A stretch of DNA of 64,000 bases. Origin: Arthrobacter gengyunqii (lineage in GTDB: Bacteria; Actinomycetota; Actinomycetes; Actinomycetales; Micrococcaceae). The stretch's first letter is position 1; each line of letters begins with the position of its first letter. The translations under genes were made by a program, and so were the position numbers. Shown here piece after piece: positions 8,933-16,739 of the stretch. The stretch covers positions 3,224,001 through 3,288,000 of the forward strand of contig NZ_CP095461.1 of assembly GCF_023022985.1 (NCBI RefSeq), written 5' to 3'. Under the pieces are notes generated by a model. The model made no database searches. It was not told where the DNA came from and was given only the letters and a program-made list of their open reading frames with translations.

Positions 8933-11311
8933 GTGGCCCTACATGATTCCCTGATCCCCCTGCTCGGCTCCGGCGCCGACCCGGAACAGTTGGTGCATGT
9001 CCACGAAATCCCGGCCCGGCAGGCTGTTCCGGTTCCGTGGCCGGACTGGGCACACCCCGACGTCGTCGCCGCCTACGGCACGGTGGGCGTCCACGAACCC
9101 TGGCGCCATCAGATTGAAGCCGCGGAGGCTGCGCACTCGGGGCGGCACACGATCATTTCCACCGGCACCGCCTCGGGAAAATCCCTGGCGTACCTGCTGC
9201 CGGTGCTGGATGAGATCCACCGCACCGCACTGGATGACCGGGTCACCCTGGAGCCGACCGGGTCGGTGGCCCTGTATCTGGCCCCCACCAAAGCGCTGGC
9301 CGCCGACCAGCTCTCCGCCGTGAACGCGCTGAACCTTCCCACGGTGCGCGCTGAAACATACGACGGCGACACCGACACCGGCGCCCGGCGCTGGATCCGG
9401 GACCATGCCAACCTGGTGCTCGCCAACCCGGACATGCTGCACTTCGGGGTACTGCCCAACCATGCGTGGTGGGCGAGGTTCTTCCGCCGCCTCAAGTACG
9501 TCATCATCGATGAGGCCCACAGCTACCGCGGCGTGTTCGGCTCCAATGTAGCCAACCTCATGCGCCGGCTGCGCCGGATCTGCCGCTACTACGGCGCCGA
9601 TCCGGTGTTCATCGGTGCGTCCGCCACGTCGGCGGACCCGGCTTCCTCCTTCGGGCGGCTCATCGGCGGCGAAGTCACGGCCATCACGCGGGATGCCTCT
9701 CCGCACGGAGCCACCACCGTGGCCCTCTGGGAACCGCAGCTCACCGAGCTCAAGGGCGAAAACGGGGTGCGCTCCCGCCGGACCGTGATCGCGGAAACCT
9801 CGGACCTGCTGGCGAATCTGGTGGCCGCACAGGTCCGCACCATTGCCTTCATCAAGTCCCGGCGCGGCGCCGAAACCATTGCCACCATCACCCGGCGGCT
9901 GCTGGACGAGGTGCATCCTTCCCTGCCGGACCGCGTGGCGGCGTATCGGTCCGGGTACCTGCCCGAGGAACGCCGCGAGCTGGAACGAAGGCTGCGCAGC
10001 GGCGAGCTGCTGGGAATCTCCAGCACCTCCGCACTGGAGCTGGGCATCGACATTTCCGGGCTGGACGCCGTCCTGGTGGCCGGCTGGCCCGGCACCCGTG
10101 CTTCCCTGTTCCAGCAAATCGGCCGGGCCGGACGGTCCGGACAGGACGCACTGGCTGCCTTTGTGGCCAGCGATGATCCGCTGGACACCTACCTGGTGCA
10201 CCATCCGGAGGCGATCTTCGACATGTCGGTGGAAGCCACCGTCTTCGACCCGTCGAATCCCTACGTCCTGGGACCGCACCTCTGCGCCGCCGCCGCTGAA
10301 ATCCCGCTGACCCCGGACGAGCGGGAGCTCTTCGGCCCCACCGCTGCCGGGCTGCTGGATTCCCTGGTGGAACAGGGCTACCTGCGCCGACGGCCCTCCG
10401 GCTGGTTCTGGACGCATTCCGAAAGCGCCGCGGCCATGGTGAACCTGCGCGCCGACGGCGGCGGGCCGATCAATATCGTGGAGTCCGACACCGGCATGCT
10501 GCTGGGCACCATGGACTCCCCGCAGAGCCAGTACCAGGCCCACACCGGTGCGGTGTACGTCCATCAGGGACAAACCTTCATGGTGGATGAGCTCAACGAG
10601 GCGGACCACTGCGCCATGGTCACCCGCGGCAACCCCGAGTTCTACACCCAGGCCCGGGACGTCACCCAGATCGAGGTGATCGAGACCGAGCGGACCTCGC
10701 AGTGGGGCGAGATCCAGGTGTGCTTCGGCACCGTCAAGGTCACCACCCAGGTGGTCTCCTTCCAGCGAAAGGCCCTGATCTCCAACGAGATCCTGGGCGA
10801 GGAACCACTGGAACTCGAAGCCAAGGAACTGTTCACCAAGGCCGTCTGGTTCGTCATCGACGAGCACCTCCTCACAGGTGCCGGGCTGATTCCGGCGGAC
10901 TTCCCCGGCGCCCTGCATGCCGCCGAGCACGCCTCCATCGGGATGCTGCCGCTGATCGCCACCTCCGACCGGTGGGATATCGGCGGTGTTTCCACCGCCC
11001 TGCACGCGGACACCGAGAAGCCCACGATCTTCGTGTACGACGGGCACCCCGGCGGTGCCGGCTTTGCCGAACGGGCCTATGAAGCCGCCGAGCTGTGGCT
11101 GACTGCCACGCGCGACGCGATCCGTGCCTGCGAGTGCGAGCGCGGCTGCCCGTCCTGCGTGCAGTCGCCCAAGTGCGGGAACAAGAACAATCCGCTGTCC
11201 AAGGCCGGGGCGGTGACCCTGCTGCAGGTGCTGCTGGACAACGCCCGCAACAGGGAAACCGAAACCGGCGGATTCCTGGATCCTGCCGCTGCCGCCCGGC
11301 ACTCGGGCTAA
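8933..11311 (+). CDS. DEAD/DEAH-box helicase with C-terminal DUF1998 zinc domain (MrfA/YprA-like)
   Basis: 792 aa superfamily 2 helicase. Motifs in order: Walker A STGTASGKS, DEAH in VIIDEAHSYRG, SAT motif III, and helicase C-terminal motifs ELGIDISGLD and QQIGRAGRSGQ. The C-terminus has a four-cysteine cluster (CECERGCPSCVQSPKCG) as in MrfA, a 3'-5' DNA helicase linked in Bacillus to mitomycin-lesion repair. The gene is the conserved neighbour of the actinobacterial Tad cluster that follows convergently. The start is GTG at 8933, with GGGAGA 8 nt upstream; an in-frame ATG at 8891 overlaps the terminator and lacks a ribosome site. Confidence 0.93.
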   Translation: MALHDSLIPLLGSGADPEQLVHVHEIPARQAVPVPWPDWAHPDVVAAYGTVGVHEPWRHQIEAAEAAHSGRHTIISTGTASGKSLAYLLPVLDEIHRTALDDRVTLEPTGSVALYLAPTKALAADQLSAVNALNLPTVRAETYDGDTDTGARRWIRDHANLVLANPDMLHFGVLPNHAWWARFFRRLKYVIIDEAHSYRGVFGSNVANLMRRLRRICRYYGADPVFIGASATSADPASSFGRLIGGEVTAITRDASPHGATTVALWEPQLTELKGENGVRSRRTVIAETSDLLANLVAAQVRTIAFIKSRRGAETIATITRRLLDEVHPSLPDRVAAYRSGYLPEERRELERRLRSGELLGISSTSALELGIDISGLDAVLVAGWPGTRASLFQQIGRAGRSGQDALAAFVASDDPLDTYLVHHPEAIFDMSVEATVFDPSNPYVLGPHLCAAAAEIPLTPDERELFGPTAAGLLDSLVEQGYLRRRPSGWFWTHSESAAAMVNLRADGGGPINIVESDTGMLLGTMDSPQSQYQAHTGAVYVHQGQTFMVDELNEADHCAMVTRGNPEFYTQARDVTQIEVIETERTSQWGEIQVCFGTVKVTTQVVSFQRKALISNEILGEEPLELEAKELFTKAVWFVIDEHLLTGAGLIPADFPGALHAAEHASIGMLPLIATSDRWDIGGVSTALHADTEKPTIFVYDGHPGGAGFAERAYEAAELWLTATRDAIRACECERGCPSCVQSPKCGNKNNPLSKAGAVTLLQVLLDNARNRETETGGFLDPAAAARHSG

Positions 11312-11337
11312 ACACGGACGTCGCGGCACACGGACGT

Positions 11338-11679
11338 TCACGGCGGCGGCCCCGCCCTGGCCTGACCCGTGGCAGAACTCATCAGCAGCGGAACCCGCAC
11401 TTCCGTTTCCACCTGCACACTCTGGTCTCCGGCATCCACCGTGCACCCGGTCAGCACGGCACGGTTGCGGGCAGCGACCTCCCCGGCCGCACTGCACGGA
11501 TCCCCGGGCCGGAGTTCCCGCACGGCATCCGCGGCGGCCAGCGCCGCGAGGTCGGCCGCGGTGGCCGCCCTGGTTGCCGCCACCGTGGTCTGCAGCAGCA
11601 GCAGAACAGCCCCGCACAGGACCAGCAGCAGTAGGCCGGCCCCGAGCATCAGCACGGTTCCGGCTCCCCGCTCGGACAT
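11338..11679 (-). CDS. TadE-like pseudopilin (helicase/secretion-neighbourhood type)
   Basis: 113 aa, last gene of the Tad operon. An N-terminal hydrophobic helix (MSERGAGTVLMLGAGLLLLV) resembles a minor pilin, followed by an Ala-rich helix and a short beta-rich region with two cysteines. It corresponds to the Rv3654c-like family. The start is the ATG at 11679 because AAGGAGGA lies directly upstream; the longer in-frame extension to 11760 has no such site. It probably packs into or next to the Flp pilus in the membrane. Confidence 0.8.
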   Translation of the reverse strand: MSERGAGTVLMLGAGLLLLVLCGAVLLLLQTTVAATRAATAADLAALAAADAVRELRPGDPCSAAGEVAARNRAVLTGCTVDAGDQSVQVETEVRVPLLMSSATGQARAGPPP

Positions 11680-11801
11680 TCCTCCTTTCCCGCTCAGCCC
11701 ACGGGCGGTCTGTTGGCCCACGGGCGGCCCTCCCTCCTGGTTGTTTGCCGCTGGTTGCATACCGCTGGTTTGGTGTTCCGAACTTCGCGTCCCGCGGTGT
11801 T

Positions 11802-12173
11802 CTAGCCGCCCGGCGCCAGGGACTCCGGAAGAACAGCTGCCGTGGCGGTCACTTCCAACGGCAGCAGGTCAAGCAACGGAGCTGCGACCGACGACCTGAC
11901 TTCCACCTGCATCCACTCCCCGTTCACCGAGACGGCTATCAGGGCATTGGGGCCGGCGATCCTCCTGGCGGCGTCCTCCGCCTCCGCACCGCTTCCGCGC
12001 ATGAGTTCACGGGCCGCAGCACGCGCGGCTTCCTCGACGCGGAGCTGGGTGGCTCCCGCCGCCACCCCCGTGAGGACGGCGGCCAGGAGTAGAACCACCG
12101 CGGGCAGGCCGACGGCCAATTCCGCCGTGACTGCTCCCCGAGCGGCTGTGTCGAGCGGCCCCGCCCGTTTCAC
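11802..12173 (-). CDS. TadE-family minor pilin
   Basis: 123 aa. The N-terminus reads ARGAVTAELAVGLPAVVLLL, a prepilin-like Gly followed by E at +5 and a hydrophobic helix, then an amphipathic helix and a short beta domain. It begins at a GTG 3 nt after the pilin stop (TAG GAG GTG), so translation is likely by reinitiation; the AGGAGG overlaps the start codon. It is part of the Tad operon. Confidence 0.82.
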   Translation of the reverse strand: MKRAGPLDTAARGAVTAELAVGLPAVVLLLAAVLTGVAAGATQLRVEEAARAAARELMRGSGAEAEDAARRIAGPNALIAVSVNGEWMQVEVRSSVAAPLLDLLPLEVTATAAVLPESLAPGG

Positions 12174-12176
12174 CTC

Positions 12177-12494
12177 CTACCCCAGGGTGAGCGCACTGCG
12201 GATCAAGCCCATCAGCAGCGTACGGACCTCCCCGCTGCCCAGGACCGCCACAAGCAGGGCGGCGAAGGCCACGGCCGCCAGGGTGGCGATGGCATATTCG
12301 GCGGTCGCCATTCCCGCTTCCCGGTCTCGGATGCTTATGCGGCGGCGGGCTGCTTTGTCGACCGGAAACGGATACACGTTCTCCGGTGGCTGAGGATAGA
12401 GGACGGTCACCGGCGCATCCGTCTCGTAGCTCGGTTCGCCGCTGTAGCTTCGGCCGCGCTGGGCGGTGGTAACGGATCTGCTTAGACCTGGCAT
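12177..12494 (-). CDS. Flp-like major pilin candidate (DUF4244)
   Basis: 105 aa. A class III prepilin-type site lies unusually deep: REAG|MATAEYAIATLAAVAFA, with G61 at the cleavage point and E66 at +5, followed by a hydrophobic helix to the C-terminus. The ~60-residue leader is Tyr/Pro-rich and much longer than the classic Flp leader. The start is ATG at 12494, with a perfect AGGAGG 4 nt upstream, probably the strongest ribosome site of the operon, as expected for the major subunit. No prepilin peptidase is in the window. Confidence 0.85.
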   Translation of the reverse strand: MPGLSRSVTTAQRGRSYSGEPSYETDAPVTVLYPQPPENVYPFPVDKAARRRISIRDREAGMATAEYAIATLAAVAFAALLVAVLGSGEVRTLLMGLIRSALTLG

Positions 12495-12594
12495 GGTTCC
12501 TCCTGTTGTGATTGCTGCGACCTGTAACTGCTCCGCTGTTGTGGCGGTGATCCGATCCTTCAGTGGCCGGAACCTTGGAACCAGACGCAAGGCT

Positions 12595-12612
12595 GCCGTT
12601 CCGGACAACGGC
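12595..12612 (-). other. short hairpin in the tadC-pilin intergenic gap
   Basis: GCCGTT-CCGGAC-AACGGC forms a 6-bp stem in the 166-bp gap (12495-12660) between tadC and the pilin gene. There is no T-tract. It could be a processing or attenuation element setting pilin levels; otherwise nothing is seen in this gap. Confidence 0.3.
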
Positions 12613-12660
12613 CGCTGCCAAGTCGGCTGTGGAGGATGGGAATGACCCGGAAGCATGTGG

Positions 12661-13278
12661 CTACGGAAAGGATGGAAGAAGGGACAGCAGCAGCGGCACT
12701 ACCGACAGAGCCACGAATGCCGGCAGCGCACACAGTCCCAGCGGCACCACCAGCCGCACCCCGAGCGCGGCAGCCCGGCGTTCCGCCTCCCGGGACCGGC
12801 GGCGCCGGATTTGAGCCGCCTCCGCAAGCAGGACGGCGGCGGAAGGGGCACCGGTGGTTGCGGCAAACCTCAGGGCCTTCCGCAGATGGGTTGCCGGCGC
12901 GGGCAGTCCGACCGGGCCGGGGGAGGCCAGTTCCCATGCCGCGGCCCACGGAGCGCCCAGTTCCAACCCTGCCTGCACCCGGCGCAGACACCTTGAGGTT
13001 TTCGGATCCACGACATCAGCCAGCACGGCAAGTGCCTGAAGCAACGGCTGTCCGGCTTCGAGCATGGCGGCCACGAGATCCAGCATCAGGGCCGGATCAT
13101 CGATGCCAATGCCAACGTTCACGGAGTGTCCCGGTTTGTTTCCGGGCAGAGTGTTGCCGTTCAAGGCACTGTGCGGGCCGGATCCAGTTGGCAGCGTCAA
13201 TTCCGCTGCGCTCCGCCCCGGCAGCAAAAGCAAGAGGCTTGCCGCGGCAAGAAGTGCGGCCACCAAAGCGGGGGCCAT
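12661..13278 (-). CDS. tadC: TadC-like type II secretion F-domain protein
   Basis: 205 aa. An N-terminal membrane helix (APALVAALLAAASLLLLL), a cytoplasmic helical T2SSF region and a C-terminal hydrophobic pair (LVVPLGLCALPAFVALSVVP) fit the inner-membrane platform of the Tad system. The start is ATG at 13278, overlapping the tadB stop as TGATG, which implies translational coupling. It pairs with the TadB product to form the membrane platform around the TadA ATPase. Confidence 0.85.
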   Translation of the reverse strand: MAPALVAALLAAASLLLLLPGRSAAELTLPTGSGPHSALNGNTLPGNKPGHSVNVGIGIDDPALMLDLVAAMLEAGQPLLQALAVLADVVDPKTSRCLRRVQAGLELGAPWAAAWELASPGPVGLPAPATHLRKALRFAATTGAPSAAVLLAEAAQIRRRRSREAERRAAALGVRLVVPLGLCALPAFVALSVVPLLLSLLPSFP

Positions 13279-14096
13279 CAGGTGCCCGCCGCCTGCCGTA
13301 CCAGTGCGCGAGACCAGAACCTGCCAACCAGTGACAACGCAACACCCGCTGCCCCGGCCAGCCATCCCGCCGGGCTCCCCAGCAGCACCCCCACCGGATC
13401 GGCACCCAGCAGATACCCCAGTCCCAGCCCGCCCACCGGCAACCAGGTCAGCAGCCGGACGGTGGCCTGCGGTCCAGCCATGGCGGTCTCACGAGCTGCC
13501 TGATGATCCAAGCCGCGCTCAAGCTGAGCGGCGTACCGGCCCAGGACACCTGCCAGCGGTGCCCCGCTGCGCTCCGAGACACAGACACACGCTGCCAGCT
13601 CGGTCCAGAGCCCGGTCAGTGATTCAGCGCTCCGGCTCCCGTGTCCCTGCCGGCCTGTCCCGGTTGCCCCGGTAACTGACTGAGCCGCGACTCGGAAAAC
13701 AGGTACGGGGCTGAGCCCCAGGGACGTCGCCTGGGCGGCGGCGTCGAGGACGGGCAGCACCTGCGCTGCCATCGACCCGGCGCGTCCCCTGCCGTCGTCG
13801 AAATAGTCATCGAAATATAGGGAAGCAGCATCCGCCCACAGCTGGTGGGGTGCCCGTCCAGCGGTGAGCAGGCCGGTGAGCTGATGGATGAGGAGCGGCG
13901 CATCCTGCAGCGCCGGATCCGGACGGGACCTGGGCAGCCGGCGCAGAATTGACCGGCGCGGGTGCCCGGTCCCTGGCCGCCCCTGCTCTGAGGCCCGGAG
14001 GCCAGCGACCGGAGAAAGCTGCACCGGGGTGCGGGAAGGCGGCAGCAGGAGCACCGCCGACAGCCCAAGCAGCACGGCAATCCAGAGACCGGTCAT
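13278..14096 (-). CDS. tadB: TadB-like type II secretion F-domain protein
   Basis: 272 aa, starting MTGLWIAVLLGLSAVLLL (first membrane helix). It has a central F-domain helical region and two hydrophobic segments near the C-terminus (LLTWLPVGGLGLGYLLGADP; LAGAAGVALSLVG). The start at 14096 overlaps the tadA stop by 4 nt (ATGA). Role: membrane platform of the Tad pilus machine. Confidence 0.85.
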   Translation of the reverse strand: MTGLWIAVLLGLSAVLLLPPSRTPVQLSPVAGLRASEQGRPGTGHPRRSILRRLPRSRPDPALQDAPLLIHQLTGLLTAGRAPHQLWADAASLYFDDYFDDGRGRAGSMAAQVLPVLDAAAQATSLGLSPVPVFRVAAQSVTGATGTGRQGHGSRSAESLTGLWTELAACVCVSERSGAPLAGVLGRYAAQLERGLDHQAARETAMAGPQATVRLLTWLPVGGLGLGYLLGADPVGVLLGSPAGWLAGAAGVALSLVGRFWSRALVRQAAGT

Positions 14097-15331
14097 GAAG
14101 CGGATGTTTCCGGCGCCTGGTCCGCACCGATCCGCCGCTGAAGTGCCGCCCATCCTTCGCCGTGCCGTCCGGCAGCACCTGGTGGCAGCAACGGCAGCAG
14201 CGCCGGCACTGCCAGCAGCCGCCCGTCTGCCGATGCCGTGATCACTGCGATTTCCGCAACCCGCCGGCCGGCGGTGTCGCGGGCCAAATGCACCACCACG
14301 TCCAGGGCGCTGGCTGCCTGCAGATTGACCGCGGCGCTGCTCATCCCGGCGAGCGCCCCGAGAGCCGCCAGCCGGGCGGGAACGCTGGCAGCGGAGTTGG
14401 CATGGATGGTGCCGCCTGCGCCGTCGTGTCCGGTGTTCATGGCAGCCAGAAGCTCACGGACCTCGGCGCCGCGGCACTCCCCCACAATCAGCCGGTCCGG
14501 CCGCATCCTCAGAGCCTGCCGGACCAGTTCGGCCTGGTCCACTGTGCCGGCCCCCTCCACGTTTCCATGCCGGCTCTGCAGTCCCACAACATGAGGATGG
14601 CGCGGGTCCAGCTCAGCGGCGTCCTCCACGAGCACCAGCCGTTCATGCGGTTTGCTCAGCGACAGCAGGGTGGAGAGCAGCGTGGTTTTCCCCGTTCCCG
14701 TGGCCCCGCTGATCAGGAAGTTCAGGCGGCACGCGATGATGCGCCGAAGCACCGCGGCGCTCTCAGGATCCAGCGTTCCACCGGCCTGCAGTTCCGACAG
14801 CGTGAAGGTGAGCGTGCGCCGGATGCGGATGGAGAGCAGTGTGGAACCGGTGGAGACCGGACGCAGCACCGCATGGACACGGTAGCCGCGCAGCTGCACA
14901 TCCACACACGGGTTGGAGTCATCCAGCCGCCGTCCGCCTGCCGCAATGAGCCGGGCCGCAAGGCCTTGAACCTCTGCATCGGAGCTGAACCGCAGCCCGG
15001 TCAGTTCCAGCCCGTGTCCGCTGTCCACCCACACCCGGTCCGGACCGTTCACCAAGATGTCGCTGATCCCGGGCAGCAGCGCCAATTCCTGGAGCGGGCC
15101 CAGCCCCTGCAGTTCCGCCTGTACCCGGTCAACAGCGCGCAGGGCACCCTCGGCACCCAGCAGCCGTCCGCTGGAGTGCACTGCAGCCGCCAAGCGCGCG
15201 GCAGTAACCGGCTCCCCGTCGTCCAACATCCTCCGCCGGACCTCCCGCACCATCGGAGAATCGCCTGCGCGAGGCGCCGGCTGATCCGAGGGCAGGCCAC
15301 GGGCGGCGCGGCGGCCCGTCTGGCCGCTCAT
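14093..15331 (-). CDS. tadA: TadA/CpaF secretion ATPase
   Basis: 412 aa. It has Walker A GATGTGKTTLLSTLL (about 210-224), the Asp box and Walker B region (RPDRLIVGECRGAEVRELL) and a His box (NTGHDGAGGTIHANS), all diagnostic of CpaF/TadA hexameric ATPases that power Flp pilus assembly. It overlaps ssd by 4 nt upstream and tadB by 4 nt downstream. It corresponds to the ATPase of the mycobacterial Rv3659c cluster. Confidence 0.95.
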   Translation of the reverse strand: MSGQTGRRAARGLPSDQPAPRAGDSPMVREVRRRMLDDGEPVTAARLAAAVHSSGRLLGAEGALRAVDRVQAELQGLGPLQELALLPGISDILVNGPDRVWVDSGHGLELTGLRFSSDAEVQGLAARLIAAGGRRLDDSNPCVDVQLRGYRVHAVLRPVSTGSTLLSIRIRRTLTFTLSELQAGGTLDPESAAVLRRIIACRLNFLISGATGTGKTTLLSTLLSLSKPHERLVLVEDAAELDPRHPHVVGLQSRHGNVEGAGTVDQAELVRQALRMRPDRLIVGECRGAEVRELLAAMNTGHDGAGGTIHANSAASVPARLAALGALAGMSSAAVNLQAASALDVVVHLARDTAGRRVAEIAVITASADGRLLAVPALLPLLPPGAAGRHGEGWAALQRRIGADQAPETSAS

Positions 15332-16620
15332 CTCGACGGCCTTTTCATCGCGGAGGCCGGAACAGGCAGTTCCGCGGCAAACCGTTCCACCAACTGGCCG
15401 GTCACCCGCCGGATGCTGCGGCTGCGGCCGCGCTGCAGCAGGAGTCCGCGCGCCTCGGCATGTTCCAGACGCCGGGCAGCCGGCAGATAACCAGCCAGGG
15501 ACAGACCTGCAGCGTCAGCTGCGCGGACGTCATCCAGTCCGTCGCCCAGCGGTCCGCGGACCACCGCGGCTTTGGGCACGGCAGCTCCCAGACTCCGGGT
15601 AAGTGACCTGGCGGCGAGCACGGGCCGCAGACGCCCCGGAACCACCAGCAGCAGGGCATCACAGGAGAGCAGCAACGAACTGGACGGCTGCCGTGCGCAG
15701 TCCACAATGGTGAGGGCAAAAGCCCCTCGTGCAGCGTCCATCACCGCCGAGATGCTCTCGTCGGCAGGATAATCAGCGGACGGCGAGTCGGCTGCCCAGG
15801 TTTCATCCGTCCCGCCGCCCGCACGGGCCTCTCCGGAATCTCCGGAAAGCAGCGCGAAACCCGATACCTGGGGAAGCGCGGACACGAGCTGCACCGGATT
15901 CAAGGTGCCGCGGACATCCGCCAAATCAGGCCAGCGCACCCCGGGCACGTCGCCGCTGCCAAGGCTGGCATCCAGCCCTCCGCCGCAGGGGTCGCCGTCC
16001 ACCAGCAGCGTTTCCACCCGGCGCTCGGCGGCTTCGTGGGCAAGCCAGCAGGAGAGCGTGGATGCCCCTGCTCCCCCGCTTCCGCCCACTACTCCCACCA
16101 CGAAGCCCGAGGCTTTGCCTCGCCTCCGGCCCAAATATTCGGCCAGCCAGCCTGAGGCTTCCGGAAGTACTGCAACGCGCGCTGCTTCCCGCCGGGCTGC
16201 CTCCTGCCACAACTCCGTGTCCTGGGCGGTGCCCACCAGGATGACTTCGGGCCACCGAAGCCCGGGCCCGCCCTGTGGCACATGATGTCCGGATCCCGCC
16301 GCCACGTCGCTGCCCAGCAGCAGCACCTCCGGGTTTCGGTGAGCCGCAGCTTCGGCATCCGCCATCACTTCCAGTTCCACACCGGCTGCCGCAGCAATTC
16401 TGGCCACCTCGTCCTGCAGCGGCTGGGATCCGCTGATCAGGATGACCGGCGCCGCGATGGTTGGAACGCCTGTCGCAGAGCGCCCCGAAACCGGTCCCGG
16501 CGTCGTGCGCAGGCTAAACCGTGACGGGGCCCGAAGTCGGTCCGCAAGGAACTGCGCCGGCTGCGGAGCGCGGTTCTTCCGCGACCTGGACGCCGGCACC
16601 CACAGCTGCTCTTCACTCAT
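15328..16620 (-). CDS. CpaE/TadZ-like MinD-family ATPase (Ssd type)
   Basis: 430 aa, first gene of the Tad operon. An N-terminal receiver-like domain is followed by a MinD/ParA ATPase domain with a deviant Walker A (GVVGGSGGAGASTLSCWLA). In actinobacteria this family is called septum-site-determining protein Ssd or helicase/secretion-neighbourhood CpaE-like; it likely places the pilus machine at a site in the cell. The start is ATG at 16620, with GGGAGA upstream; an in-frame GTG at 16647 is less likely. The gene is divergent from the polymerase gene. Confidence 0.88.
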   Translation of the reverse strand: MSEEQLWVPASRSRKNRAPQPAQFLADRLRAPSRFSLRTTPGPVSGRSATGVPTIAAPVILISGSQPLQDEVARIAAAAGVELEVMADAEAAAHRNPEVLLLGSDVAAGSGHHVPQGGPGLRWPEVILVGTAQDTELWQEAARREAARVAVLPEASGWLAEYLGRRRGKASGFVVGVVGGSGGAGASTLSCWLAHEAAERRVETLLVDGDPCGGGLDASLGSGDVPGVRWPDLADVRGTLNPVQLVSALPQVSGFALLSGDSGEARAGGGTDETWAADSPSADYPADESISAVMDAARGAFALTIVDCARQPSSSLLLSCDALLLVVPGRLRPVLAARSLTRSLGAAVPKAAVVRGPLGDGLDDVRAADAAGLSLAGYLPAARRLEHAEARGLLLQRGRSRSIRRVTGQLVERFAAELPVPASAMKRPSR

Positions 16621-16727
16621 GCCCAGACACTCTCCCAGCCGCGGCACAAGTGCATCGGGCAGTGACGGCGCTGGGGACAGCGCAGGGTTTCCCTGACACT
16701 GTGGAGGAGACCGGATGGAGCAGCAGG

Positions 16728-16733
16728 GACAAT
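16728..16733 (+). promoter_or_regulatory. -10-like hexamer of leaderless polymerase gene
   Basis: GACAAT ends 6 nt before the ATG at 16740; no Shine-Dalgarno at a useful distance. The first base departs from TAnnnT, so this is weaker than others in the window. Confidence 0.35.
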
Positions 16734-16739
16734 GGAACC

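Noticed and set aside
11315..11337. Two copies of ACGGACGT near the helicase stop as a repeat element
   Set aside because: Only 8-bp copies; no further units or symmetry.
8939..11617. 892-aa minus-strand open frame
   Set aside because: Antisense to the helicase, which has all SF2 motifs; long only because of GC bias.
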